From: Nitrospinae bacterium CG11_big_fil_rev_8_21_14_0_20_56_8
GTDB lineage: Bacteria > Nitrospinota > Nitrospinia > Nitrospinales > VA-1
Direction of reading: 5' to 3'
NCBI GenBank assembly: GCA_002796165.1
Contig: PCWF01000193.1
Span: 1-15,798, forward strand
DNA length: 15,798 nucleotides
Shown here: positions 6,237-12,896 of the stretch, piece after piece
Position numbering within the stretch: the stretch's first letter is position 1
How the letters are laid out: every line of letters starts with the position of its first letter
The notes under the pieces: generated by a model
What the model was told of the DNA's origin: nothing
The model's input: only the letters and a program-made list of their open reading frames with translations
Databases searched by the model: none
Translations under genes and position numbers: made by a program

Positions 6237-6308
6237 CGCTTTTCGCCCTTTGCGTCTTCGCGGTTCGAACCCGGTTACCCGCAAAGGCGCAAAGGACGCG
6301 AAAAGGGC
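6237..6308. repeat. Palindromic intergenic repeat, family A, copy 2
   Basis: The fuller of the two copies. The left arm 6237-6263 and right arm 6279-6309 are imperfect reverse complements (CGCTTTTCGC against GCGAAAAGGGCG), around a centre containing GAACCCGGTTACC. It has the same orientation as copy 1 at 5910-5973, 327 bp away, with the family B element between them. Confidence 0.75.
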
Positions 6309-6320
6309 GGTTGGGTTTTA

Positions 6321-6350
6321 TCGGCGTTCATCTGTGTTCATCGGTGGTTT
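6321..6350. repeat. Short motif resembling a widespread dispersed repeat
   Basis: A 30-bp stretch with GTTCATCTGTGTTCATCGG, containing the internal tandem GTTCATC. The motif is of a type I recall as dispersed in many genomes beside GCAAAGGCGCAAAG-type repeats. Only one copy is present here, so repeat status is inferred. Confidence 0.35.
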
Positions 6351-6361
6351 GACTCCCGAGG

Positions 6362-7810
6362 TCATTCCCGCCAGAATCGGGGGGTGAACAGGATCAGCAC
6401 GGTGAACAATTCCAACCGGCCCACCAGCATCCCGAAAGCCAGGAGCCATTTGGCCGCGTCCGGGAGCGAGGCGAAATTACCCGCCGGGCCGATGATCGGC
6501 CCCAGGCCCGGTCCCACGTTGGAGATGGCGGTCACCGCCCCGCTGGCGGAGGTGATGAAGTCCAGTCCCAACAGCGACAACCCCAGCGCGAGGAAACAGA
6601 AGGAAAACAGGTAAAAGGAAAAGAAGGTCAGCACCGACTGAACCGTCTCGTCGCTGATGGGTTGCTGGTTCAGCTTGGGGACCAGCACGGCGCGGGGATG
6701 GAGCAGGCGGCTCATCTGGATCCGGATCAGAGTGAACATGACCTTTAGGCGGAAAATCTTGATCCCTCCCGCTGTCGATCCCGCACACCCTCCCATAAAA
6801 GTGAAAATAAAAAATCCCATGATCGAAATGGAGCCCCACTCGTTATAGTCGGTGGTCGCGTAGCCCGTGGTGGTGACGATGGAGACGATGTTGAACGCCG
6901 AGTGCCGGATGGCCTCCCCAAAAGACACTTCATGGGCCATACACAACCACACCGCAAAGAAGATGATCGTGCAGGCCAGAAAACTCAGGAACAGGCGCAC
7001 CTGTTCGTCTTTGAGCAGGAGCGCCCGCTCGCCCATCAATGCGCGAATGTAAAGGATGAAGGGCAGGGAGCCCATCACCATGAAAAACGTGCAGATCCAT
7101 TCCAGGGTTGGATTGGCAAAAAAGGCGAATGATTTGTCCTTGGAAGCATATCCCCCGGTGGACAGGGTGGTCATCGAGTGAATCACCGCGTCGAACGTGG
7201 TCATCCCCGCCAGTTTATAGGCCAGGGCGCACAGGCCGGTGAGCACCAGGTACACCAGCGCGATCCAGGCCGCCATGGTCTTGAACCGCGAGAGCGGTTT
7301 TTCCGACCGGTCCGACGATTCGCTGTAAAACAGGCGCATTCCTCCGATCCCCAGGTTGGGCATGATGACGATGGTGATCACGATAATCCCCACCCCCCCG
7401 ATCCATTGAAGGAGAGCCCGCCAGACCAGAATTCCCGGAGGCATCCGGTCCAGACCGGTGAGGACGGTGGAACCGGTTGTGGTCAGGCCTGAAATGGATT
7501 CGAAGAATGCGTCGGTGACGTCCAGGTTCAGGCTGGAAAAGAACAGGGGGAACGCCGAATACAGGCTGATCAGAATCCAGGTCAGGGTGGTCAGCAAAAA
7601 CGAATCGCGGGTGGAGAGCGGTTTTTCAAACCCGAGGTTGTTGACATAGAGGATGAAACCCGACAGCGCCGTCGCGATACTGGACATCATGAACGTTTTC
7701 CAGTCCGGGTTGTCGTATCCCCAATCCACCGCGGCGGGGATCAGCATGCCCACGCTCAGCACGAGCAAAAGCAAACCCAGAATGTATCCAAGGAATCGGT
7801 AGTTGATCAT
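6362..7810 (-). CDS. trkH: TrkH-family potassium uptake channel subunit
   Basis: Inner-membrane K+ translocating subunit (TrkH/KtrB superfamily) that normally works with a cytosolic NAD/ATP-binding TrkA or KtrA ring. The 482-aa length matches TrkH. Four pore-loop signatures are visible: SGLTTTGSTVL (107-117), MTTLSTGGYAS (213-223), SIVTTTGYATTDY (310-322) and ISNVGPGLGPI (429-439). The conserved GGCAGSTAGGIKIFR (340-354) of the TrkH intramembrane loop is intact. At least ten hydrophobic helices are seen, starting at about 8-28 and 44-56. No Shine-Dalgarno sequence is visible at the ATG at 7810. The gene follows queC by 35 bp on the same strand and is probably co-transcribed. No trkA homologue is adjacent within the window; downstream is only the repeat cluster. 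Confidence 0.93.
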   Translation of the reverse strand: MINYRFLGYILGLLLLVLSVGMLIPAAVDWGYDNPDWKTFMMSSIATALSGFILYVNNLGFEKPLSTRDSFLLTTLTWILISLYSAFPLFFSSLNLDVTDAFFESISGLTTTGSTVLTGLDRMPPGILVWRALLQWIGGVGIIVITIVIMPNLGIGGMRLFYSESSDRSEKPLSRFKTMAAWIALVYLVLTGLCALAYKLAGMTTFDAVIHSMTTLSTGGYASKDKSFAFFANPTLEWICTFFMVMGSLPFILYIRALMGERALLLKDEQVRLFLSFLACTIIFFAVWLCMAHEVSFGEAIRHSAFNIVSIVTTTGYATTDYNEWGSISIMGFFIFTFMGGCAGSTAGGIKIFRLKVMFTLIRIQMSRLLHPRAVLVPKLNQQPISDETVQSVLTFFSFYLFSFCFLALGLSLLGLDFITSASGAVTAISNVGPGLGPIIGPAGNFASLPDAAKWLLAFGMLVGRLELFTVLILFTPRFWRE

Positions 7811-7845
7811 TTAAAGGAAAGAGTTGTGGGCGAGGCGTTTGATCG

Positions 7846-8544
7846 TTAATTTTTTCCCTGGGTGTAGGCGGCGGGATCGTCGCATCCCGCTTCCCGGAAC
7901 CCCTTGAGTCGAAGCAGGCAACTGTCGCATTGACCGCAGGCCTTCCCCTCGGGGGAGGGATCGTAACAACTGTGTGTCCGGGCATATTCTACCCCGAGTT
8001 TCATCCCTTTTTGAATAATTTCCGACTTTGTCAAATTAATCAATGGGGTATGAATCCGAAATCCACCGTTTTCTTCCACGCCGCTCCGCGTGGCGAGGTT
8101 CGCTAAATGTTGAAACGCCTCGATGAACTCCGGGCGGCAGTCGGGGTAACCGCTGTAATCGATTGCATTGACCCCGATGAACAGGTCCCGCGCGCCCACC
8201 ACTTCTCCATAAGCCAGCGCGAAGGAGAGAAAGATCGTATTGCGCGCCGGGACGTAAGTGATCGGGATGCCGGTGGCGATTTCCTTCTCCGTCCGTCCAT
8301 GCGGGACGGGAATGGAAGAAGTGAGTGCCGATCCCCCGAAGGCCCGCAGGTCGATATGAACGATTTTATGTTCCACGGCCCCGAGGATGCGCGCGACCTC
8401 CGCCGCGTAGTCCAGTTCAACGCGGTGCCGTTGCCCGTAATCGAAGCTCAGGGCATAGCATTGAAATCCTTCACGTTTTGCGATGGCCAGCACGGTGGTG
8501 GAGTCCACGCCGCCGCTCAATAAGACGATGGCTTTTCGTGTCAT
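7846..8544 (-). CDS. queC: 7-cyano-7-deazaguanine synthase QueC
   Basis: Converts 7-carboxy-7-deazaguanine to preQ0 using ATP and ammonia, a cytoplasmic step in queuosine biosynthesis for tRNA. The 232-aa protein has the PP-loop pyrophosphatase motif LLSGGVDSTT (8-17). FDYGQRHRVELDYA (39-52) and VPARNTIFLSFALA follow as in the family. Near the C-terminus four cysteines (Cys193, Cys203, Cys206, Cys209, in HSCYDP and ACGQCDSCLLR) form the expected zinc site. A GAGGACC Shine-Dalgarno sequence precedes the ATG at 8544. It leads a likely two-gene unit with trkH and is divergent from ffh. Other queuosine genes (queD, queE, queF) are not in the window. Confidence 0.95.
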   Translation of the reverse strand: MTRKAIVLLSGGVDSTTVLAIAKREGFQCYALSFDYGQRHRVELDYAAEVARILGAVEHKIVHIDLRAFGGSALTSSIPVPHGRTEKEIATGIPITYVPARNTIFLSFALAYGEVVGARDLFIGVNAIDYSGYPDCRPEFIEAFQHLANLATRSGVEENGGFRIHTPLINLTKSEIIQKGMKLGVEYARTHSCYDPSPEGKACGQCDSCLLRLKGFREAGCDDPAAYTQGKN

Positions 8545-8563
8545 ATTAGGTCCTCGATGAATC

Positions 8564-8591
8564 TTGACATTTCAAGGGCTTATTATATACT
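8564..8591 (+). promoter_or_regulatory. Sigma70-type promoter of the ffh-rplS operon
   Basis: A perfect TTGACA (8564-8569) is followed after 16 bp by TATACT (8586-8591), giving a start near 8598 and a leader of about 110 nt before ffh. The leader includes a small hairpin, AGGAAG (8662-8667) with CTTCCT (8679-8684). This is the strongest promoter match in the window and fits the operon it drives. Confidence 0.7.
8582..8587 (-). promoter_or_regulatory. -10 box of the queC promoter, overlapping the ffh promoter
   Basis: ATTATA on the plus strand is a perfect TATAAT on the minus strand, directed toward queC and about 40 bp from its start. No clear -35 box lies at 16-18 bp. It overlaps the ffh promoter on the other strand, so the two transcription units would compete for the same DNA. 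Confidence 0.4.
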
Positions 8592-8711
8592 AAACAATTT
8601 TCGGAAGCCCTTTAAACCCAAGTCCCCCCCGTTCCTTTAACAATTCCCTTTTTTGGGGCGAAGGAAGGCACCTGACCGCTTCCTGGGGGGGCAATCTTCG
8701 CGTGAACGCAG

Positions 8712-10061
8712 ATGTTTGAAAGTCTTTCAACCCGGCTGGACGCCATCTACAAAAAACTCCGCGGCCGAGGTGTGCTCAAGGAGCCCGACGTTGACGAGGC
8801 TCTGCGCGAAATTCGCATCGCGTTGATCGAGGCCGATGTCAGCCTCCCTGTGGTCAAGACATTTTTAGCCGCCATCCGGGAAAAGGCGGTGGGGCAGGAA
8901 GTTCTCCGAAGCCTGACTCCGGGCCACCAGATGGTCAAGATCGTTTCCGAGGAATTGACCGCTTTGCTGGGAGAGGATTTCAAGGAGATCCAGTTTGCCC
9001 CGCAACCGCCGACGATCATTCTCATGGCCGGACTGCAGGGCTCCGGGAAAACCACCACGGTCGGCAAGCTGGCCCGGCGGTTCAAACAAAAAGGCAAGAC
9101 CTGTCTCCTGGTTCCCGCCGACGTGTACCGTCCCGCGGCCATCGAGCAGTTGAATATTTTAGGAAAAGACCTGGGGATCGATGTCTACCAGGCGGGTGAG
9201 GAAAAAGATCCCGTGGTCATCTGCCAGAAGGCGGTTCAGGAGGCCCGGCGCAAACTCTGCCAGGTGGTGATCCTGGACACGGCGGGGCGGCACCAGATCG
9301 ACGAGGCCCTGATGACCGAATTGCGCGCCATCAAGCAGACGGTTTCTCCGCACGAGATCCTGTTCGTGGCCGACGCGATGATGGGCCAGCAGGCCGCCAC
9401 GATCGCGCAGGCGTTCAACGAGGCGGTGGGGATCGACGGCGTCGTGCTCACCAAGCTCGACGGCGATGCGCGGGGCGGTGCGGCCCTGTCCATCAAGTCC
9501 GTCACCGGCAAACCGATCCGCTTCATCGGCCTTGGCGAAAAGCTGGATGCCCTGGAGCCCTTTCATCCCGATCGGCTGGTATCCAAGATCCTCGGCATGG
9601 GCGACGTGCTTACCCTCGTCGAGAAAGCCCGGCAGACCTATGAGCTGGAAGAACAGGAGGAGCTGGAAAAGAAAATCCGGAAAAACCAGTTCACCCTCGA
9701 AGATTTCCGCGACCAGCTCAAGCAGGTGCAGAAGATGGGTTCCATCCAGCAGTTGATGTCGATGATCCCCGGCATGAGCCAGGTCAAGGGATTGAAAGTG
9801 GATGAGGGCGCTTTCAGCCGCATCGAAGCGATGATCAATTCCATGACCCGCGAGGAACGCGCCAAACACCAGATTATCAACGCCAGCAGAAAACGCCGGA
9901 TCGCGGAGGGAAGCGGGACCCGGGTGAACGATATCAACAAACTGCTCAAGCAGTTTGCGCAGATGCAGAAAATGATGAAGAAATTTTCCTCCGGCAAAAT
10001 GCGAGGATTAAATCTTGGACAAATGTTTGGTGGGCGCGGGGGAGGATTTTCCCCCTTTTAA
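8712..10061 (+). CDS. ffh: Signal recognition particle protein Ffh (SRP54 GTPase)
   Basis: GTPase that, with 4.5S RNA, binds signal sequences of nascent membrane proteins and delivers ribosomes to FtsY. The 449-aa length is standard. The N domain (about 1-90) is followed by the G domain with P-loop GLQGSGKTTT (107-116), VPADVYRPAAIEQL (134-147), LDTAGRHQIDEALM (188-201), ADAMMGQQA (220-228) and TKLDGDARGG (247-256). The Met-rich M domain (about 325-449) has MSMIPGM (349-355) and the Arg/Gly/Ser RNA-binding segment SRKRRIAEGSGT (392-403). The C-terminus is Gly-rich. The start is the ATG at 8712. It leads the conserved ffh-rpsP-rimM-trmD-rplS cluster behind the promoter at 8564-8591. Confidence 0.97.
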   Translation: MFESLSTRLDAIYKKLRGRGVLKEPDVDEALREIRIALIEADVSLPVVKTFLAAIREKAVGQEVLRSLTPGHQMVKIVSEELTALLGEDFKEIQFAPQPPTIILMAGLQGSGKTTTVGKLARRFKQKGKTCLLVPADVYRPAAIEQLNILGKDLGIDVYQAGEEKDPVVICQKAVQEARRKLCQVVILDTAGRHQIDEALMTELRAIKQTVSPHEILFVADAMMGQQAATIAQAFNEAVGIDGVVLTKLDGDARGGAALSIKSVTGKPIRFIGLGEKLDALEPFHPDRLVSKILGMGDVLTLVEKARQTYELEEQEELEKKIRKNQFTLEDFRDQLKQVQKMGSIQQLMSMIPGMSQVKGLKVDEGAFSRIEAMINSMTREERAKHQIINASRKRRIAEGSGTRVNDINKLLKQFAQMQKMMKKFSSGKMRGLNLGQMFGGRGGGFSPF

Positions 10062-10100
10062 AGTCCTCCGGGAATCCTGTGCCGTCCATTTCGGGATTCC
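10041..10100 (+). promoter_or_regulatory. Tandem hairpins between ffh and rpsP
   Basis: GGAGGA (10041-10046) can pair with TCCTCC (10064-10069), spanning the ffh stop. GGAATCC (10071-10077) pairs perfectly with GGATTCC (10094-10100). Neither is followed by a T-run, so termination is unlikely. They could mark an RNA processing or stability boundary that lets rpsP and downstream genes be expressed more highly than ffh. Confidence 0.35.
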
Positions 10101-10136
10101 GCGCAGTTAAACCCTAAAATTTAAGGAGAGAAGACA

Positions 10137-10388
10137 TTGGCAGTTGTGATTCGATTAACCCGACGCGGGGCGAAAAAGAAACCCTTTTACCGGATCGTCG
10201 CGACCGATTCCCGGTCTCCCCGGGATGGCCGGTTCCTTGAAGTGCTGGGCACTTACGATCCGCTCAAAGATAAGGATGAAGAACGGATTAAGGTGGACGT
10301 GGAGAAAGCGAGTTCCTGGCTCAAGAAAGGAGCCAAGGCGTCGCGCACCGTGGGGACCCTATTCAAAAAAGCCGGTGTGGCTCTTTGA
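10137..10388 (+). CDS. rpsP: 30S ribosomal protein bS16
   Basis: Small-subunit protein needed for early 30S assembly. The 83-aa sequence begins AVVIRLTRRGAKKKPFYRIV and continues with ATDSRSPRDGRFLEVLGTYD, the hallmark of bS16. The start is TTG at 10137, set by a strong AAGGAGAG Shine-Dalgarno sequence about 8 nt upstream and by alignment of the N-terminus to the family. TTG is unusual for a highly expressed ribosomal protein. The next gene, rimM, starts 31 bp after the stop. The KH-domain gene (khpA/ylqC) found here in many bacteria is absent. Confidence 0.95.
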   Translation: MAVVIRLTRRGAKKKPFYRIVATDSRSPRDGRFLEVLGTYDPLKDKDEERIKVDVEKASSWLKKGAKASRTVGTLFKKAGVAL

Positions 10389-10419
10389 CATTATCGCCCA
10401 GGGTAGGAGGGGTTGAGCC

Positions 10420-10938
10420 TTGAACTGGCTCCCCGTCGGCAAAGTCACACGGACCCACGGGTTGAAAGGGGAGTTGAAATTCCGTCCCTTTGTCACCGAT
10501 CCCGGGATCATTCAAAACCTGGGGAGAGTTCGGCTCGCGGGAGAAGATGCTCCCGAGGAAGGCCGGGAATGCCACGTCCAGGGAGTCCGGGGCCATTTTT
10601 CCCGGATCATTATCAAGTTCCGCGAATGCCAGTCGGTGGACGAGGCTCAAACGCTCGCGGGCCTCACCGTGTATGCCGAGGCGGGGGATTTCCCCCCATT
10701 GCCGCCCGGCGAGTATTACTGGTTTGAGGTTGAGGGGCTCGACGTCTTCGACGAAGACGGCGTGGCGTATGGGAAGGTGGAAGAGATCATGGAGACCGGG
10801 AGCAACGATGTTTACGTGGTCCGGGATGGCCGGCGCGAAATTCTCCTTCCCATGATCGAGTCGGTGGTCAAAACCGTGGACCTTGAAGCCGGCAAACTGA
10901 TTTTCCGGAAGGTTGAGGGATTGCTCGATGGCGATTAG
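10420..10938 (+). CDS. rimM: Ribosome maturation factor RimM
   Basis: Assembly factor that binds uS19 and the 30S head during 16S rRNA maturation. The 172-aa product has the N-terminal RimM barrel with LPVGKVTRTHGLKGELKFRP (4-23), and a C-terminal PRC-barrel from about 98 (EYYWFEVEGLDVF, VEEIMETGSNDVYVV, REILLPMIESVV). The start is TTG at 10420, placed about 8 nt after AGGAGGGG and giving the expected N-terminus. Its 3' end overlaps trmD by 11 bp, so the two are translationally coupled, a common arrangement. Confidence 0.93.
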   Translation: MNWLPVGKVTRTHGLKGELKFRPFVTDPGIIQNLGRVRLAGEDAPEEGRECHVQGVRGHFSRIIIKFRECQSVDEAQTLAGLTVYAEAGDFPPLPPGEYYWFEVEGLDVFDEDGVAYGKVEEIMETGSNDVYVVRDGRREILLPMIESVVKTVDLEAGKLIFRKVEGLLDGD

Positions 10939-11659
10939 GTTTGACGTCATCACTATTTTCCCGGGGATGTTCGAATCCCCGATGAGCGAGACCCTGCTCA
11001 AGCGGGCCCGGGACGCGGGTCTGCTGGAAGTGCGGACCCACAACCTTCGGGACTATACGCTGAGCAAGCACAAGAACGTGGATGATACCCCTTACGGTGG
11101 GGGGGTCGGCATGGTGATGAACGTCGAACCCATCGTTCGCGCCATCGAGGCGGTCAAGCAGGACCGGCCCGGCGCGCGGGTCGTACTGATGTCCCCCTGC
11201 GGGAACCGGTTCGACCACGCCCACGCCCGCGAACTGGCGCGGAACGAAAACATCGTTCTCGTCTGCGGGCGGTATGAGGGAGTCGACGACCGGGTGCGGC
11301 ATTTCATCGACGAGGAAATTTCTATCGGCGATTATATCCTCTCCGGGGGGGAGTTGCCGGCGATGGTGGTGATCGAAGCGGTGTCGCGGTTCGTGCCGGG
11401 GGTTCTGGGAGACCACGAGTCGCTGGCCGAAGAATCCTTCGCTTCGCATATTCTGGAGTATCCGCAATACACCCGCCCGCGGGAATTTCGCGGGTACCCG
11501 GTGCCCGAGGTGCTGGTTTCGGGCGATCACAAGAAGATCAAAGCCTGGCAAAGGCAGGAAGCTCTGAAATTAACGGCCCGGTTGCGGCCCGATCTGCTGA
11601 AACACAGCGAATTGTCGGAGCAGGACCGCAAAATTTTGAAACAGATCGACGTTGGCTGA
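10928..11659 (+). CDS. trmD: tRNA (guanine37-N1)-methyltransferase TrmD
   Basis: Knotted SPOUT methyltransferase that makes m1G37 in tRNAs with G36, preventing +1 frameshifting. The ATG at 10928 inside rimM, preceded by GAGGGA, gives MAIRFDVITIFPGMFESP and 243 aa, the normal size. Motifs are VDDTPYGGGVGMVM (51-64), SPCGNRFDHA (89-98), LVCGRYEGVDDRV (111-123), the AdoMet knot IGDYILSGGELPA (133-145), VSRFVPGVLG (152-161) with Arg154, YTRPREFRG (181-189) and VLVSGDHKKI (195-204). The residue aligned to catalytic Asp169 of E. coli TrmD is Glu169 here (AEESF). The stop overlaps the next start by 8 bp. Confidence 0.96.
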   Translation: MAIRFDVITIFPGMFESPMSETLLKRARDAGLLEVRTHNLRDYTLSKHKNVDDTPYGGGVGMVMNVEPIVRAIEAVKQDRPGARVVLMSPCGNRFDHAHARELARNENIVLVCGRYEGVDDRVRHFIDEEISIGDYILSGGELPAMVVIEAVSRFVPGVLGDHESLAEESFASHILEYPQYTRPREFRGYPVPEVLVSGDHKKIKAWQRQEALKLTARLRPDLLKHSELSEQDRKILKQIDVG

Positions 11660-12230
11660 AACTCCGAAATTCAAACTGCACCTGGCGCTGGTCCATTTCC
11701 CCGTCTACAACAAGGCCCGGGAGATCGTCGCTTCATCGGTCACCACGCTGGACGTTCATGATATCGCCCGCATCTGCAGGACCTTTGCGGTAGAGAGCTT
11801 TTACGTGGTGACCCCCCTGCGGGCCCAGCAGGAGTTGGTGAACCGGCTCGTTCAACATTGGGTGACCGGGTACGGGGCCGAATACAACCCCACCCGCAAG
11901 GAGGCGTTGTTGAGCACCCGCGTGATTGGCCGGCTGGATGAAGTCGTCGAGGACATCCGCCGGCGGTTCGGGGAAGCCCCCAAAACGGTGGTGCCCGATG
12001 CCAAACCGTTTCCTCAGAGTCTTCCGTATGAAGCCATGCGGGGGGAGATTAAAAAGGGAGGACAGTTCCTCTTCCTTTTTGGAACCGGATGGGGATTGGA
12101 GAAAAACCTCATCCACGAAGCCGATTATGTCTTGAGTCCCATCGACGGGTTGTCGGGATTCAATCATTTGCCGGTTCGCGCCGCCATTGCCATTATTCTG
12201 GACCGGCTGTTGACCGAACAGGGAAAGTAA
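11652..12230 (+). CDS. TrmD-associated SPOUT RNA methyltransferase (TM1570-like)
   Basis: 192-aa protein resembling the RNA methyltransferase domain family of Thermotoga TM1570 (Methyltrn_RNA_4), often encoded beside trmD and in some bacteria fused to it. The family is predicted to use AdoMet on RNA through a trefoil knot; the target is unknown. Features are LALVHFPVYNKAREIVASSV (11-30), TLDVHDIARICRTF (32-45), the FLFLFGTGWGL strand near 138-148 and the knot-like region YVLSPIDGLSGFNHLPVRAA (159-178). The start is TTG at 11652, overlapping the trmD stop by 8 bp; no other in-frame start fits. Tight overlap implies coupled translation with trmD, suggesting a tRNA or rRNA substrate, but that is inference. 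Confidence 0.8.
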   Translation: MAETPKFKLHLALVHFPVYNKAREIVASSVTTLDVHDIARICRTFAVESFYVVTPLRAQQELVNRLVQHWVTGYGAEYNPTRKEALLSTRVIGRLDEVVEDIRRRFGEAPKTVVPDAKPFPQSLPYEAMRGEIKKGGQFLFLFGTGWGLEKNLIHEADYVLSPIDGLSGFNHLPVRAAIAIILDRLLTEQGK

Positions 12231-12302
12231 ACGACGCGTCGTAACGTCCGCCCCGCATACCGCTGGGAATGTGGATGGGCGGAACACTCCGTCAGGAAAT
12301 GA

Positions 12303-12323
12303 CCGGGAATGAAACGTTCCCGG
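12303..12323 (+). promoter_or_regulatory. Hairpin in the rplS leader
   Basis: CCGGGAA (12303-12309) pairs perfectly with TTCCCGG (12317-12323) around a 7-nt loop. It lies 57 nt upstream of the rplS start in the 150-bp space after the methyltransferase gene. Only TTTT follows, after eleven intervening bases, so it is a poor terminator. A leader-type regulatory structure or a processing site is possible. Confidence 0.35.
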
Positions 12324-12380
12324 ATTGAACCGTTTTAATAAATGTCACGCTAATCAAGATTGAAATGAAGGGAGATGACT

Positions 12381-12779
12381 ATGAACCTGATTGACCAGTT
12401 GGAAATTGAGGGAATGAAGCAGGAGGTTCCCGACGTTCGTGTCGGCGATACCGTGCGGGTGCATATGCGGATCGTCGAAGGAGAAAAGGAAAGAATCCAG
12501 GTGATCGAAGGCGTTGTGATCCGGATCCATGGGGGGGGCATCCGAAAAACCCTCACGGTGCGCAAGGTTTCCTTTGGGGTGGGTGTGGAACGCATTTTCC
12601 CCCTGCATTCCCCGAGGGTGGAAAAGGTCGAGGTCGTCAAGCACGCCAAGGTTCGCCAGGCCCGGTTGTATTACCTGAGAGAATTGAGAGGCAAAGCCGC
12701 ACGATTGAAGGAATTGAAACCGGTTAAATCCGCCGAGGGCCGAAAGAAAAATCCCCGGAAAAAACAGCAGTCGGCCTGA
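12381..12779 (+). CDS. rplS: 50S ribosomal protein bL19
   Basis: Large-subunit protein at the 30S-50S interface. The sequence MNLIDQLEIEGMKQEVPDVR followed by VGDTVRVHMRIVEGEKERIQ and FEGVV-type IEGVVIRIHGGGI matches bL19, with TVRKVSFGVGVERIFPLHSP and ARLYYLRELRGKAARLKE completing it. The ATG at 12381 is preferred to the in-frame ATG at 12375, because GGAG at 12371-12374 abuts the latter but lies 6 nt before the former, and the family N-terminus begins there. The 132-aa product has a Lys/Arg-rich C-terminal extension of roughly 18 residues (KSAEGRKKNPRKKQQSA) beyond the usual end. It is the last gene of the operon, closed by the terminator at 12795-12838. Confidence 0.95.
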   Translation: MNLIDQLEIEGMKQEVPDVRVGDTVRVHMRIVEGEKERIQVIEGVVIRIHGGGIRKTLTVRKVSFGVGVERIFPLHSPRVEKVEVVKHAKVRQARLYYLRELRGKAARLKELKPVKSAEGRKKNPRKKQQSA

Positions 12780-12794
12780 CCGGACCCGCGACCC

Positions 12795-12838
12795 AAAAAA
12801 TCAGCCCCCGGCGCCCGAAGGCGCCGGGGGCTTTTTTA
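12795..12838. terminator. Strong bidirectional intrinsic terminator
   Basis: AGCCCCCGGCGCC (12803-12815) and GGCGCCGGGGGCT (12820-12832) form a perfect 13-bp stem. On the plus strand the loop is CGAA and a T-run follows (12832-12837), ending the ffh-rplS operon. On the minus strand the loop reads TTCG, closed by C-G, the very stable UUCG tetraloop, and GATTTTTT follows (12800-12795), ending the small secreted-protein gene. One element therefore serves two convergent genes. Confidence 0.92.
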
Positions 12839-12896
12839 TCCCTCCTGTCAGAGCCGTAACAGGAAGGATGGGAGGATCAGTGCCCGAATCGCCGGT

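Larger units (their letters stand above)
5875..6361. other. Composite repeat-filled intergenic region
   Basis: 487 bp between convergent slyD and trkH with no credible gene. It contains, in order, a palindromic repeat (5910-5973), a second-family element (6015-6146), another copy of the first palindrome (6237-6308) and a third dispersed-repeat-like motif (6321-6350). No simple terminator for slyD was seen; one of the palindromes may serve. Confidence 0.65.

Noticed and set aside
6051..6614. A 187-codon plus-strand frame across the repeat cluster into trkH.
   Set aside because: It is made of translated repeats and the antisense of trkH, so it is not a gene.
9159..9869. A 236-codon minus-strand frame inside ffh.
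   Set aside because: Shadow of the ffh coding frame; no ribosome site or domain.
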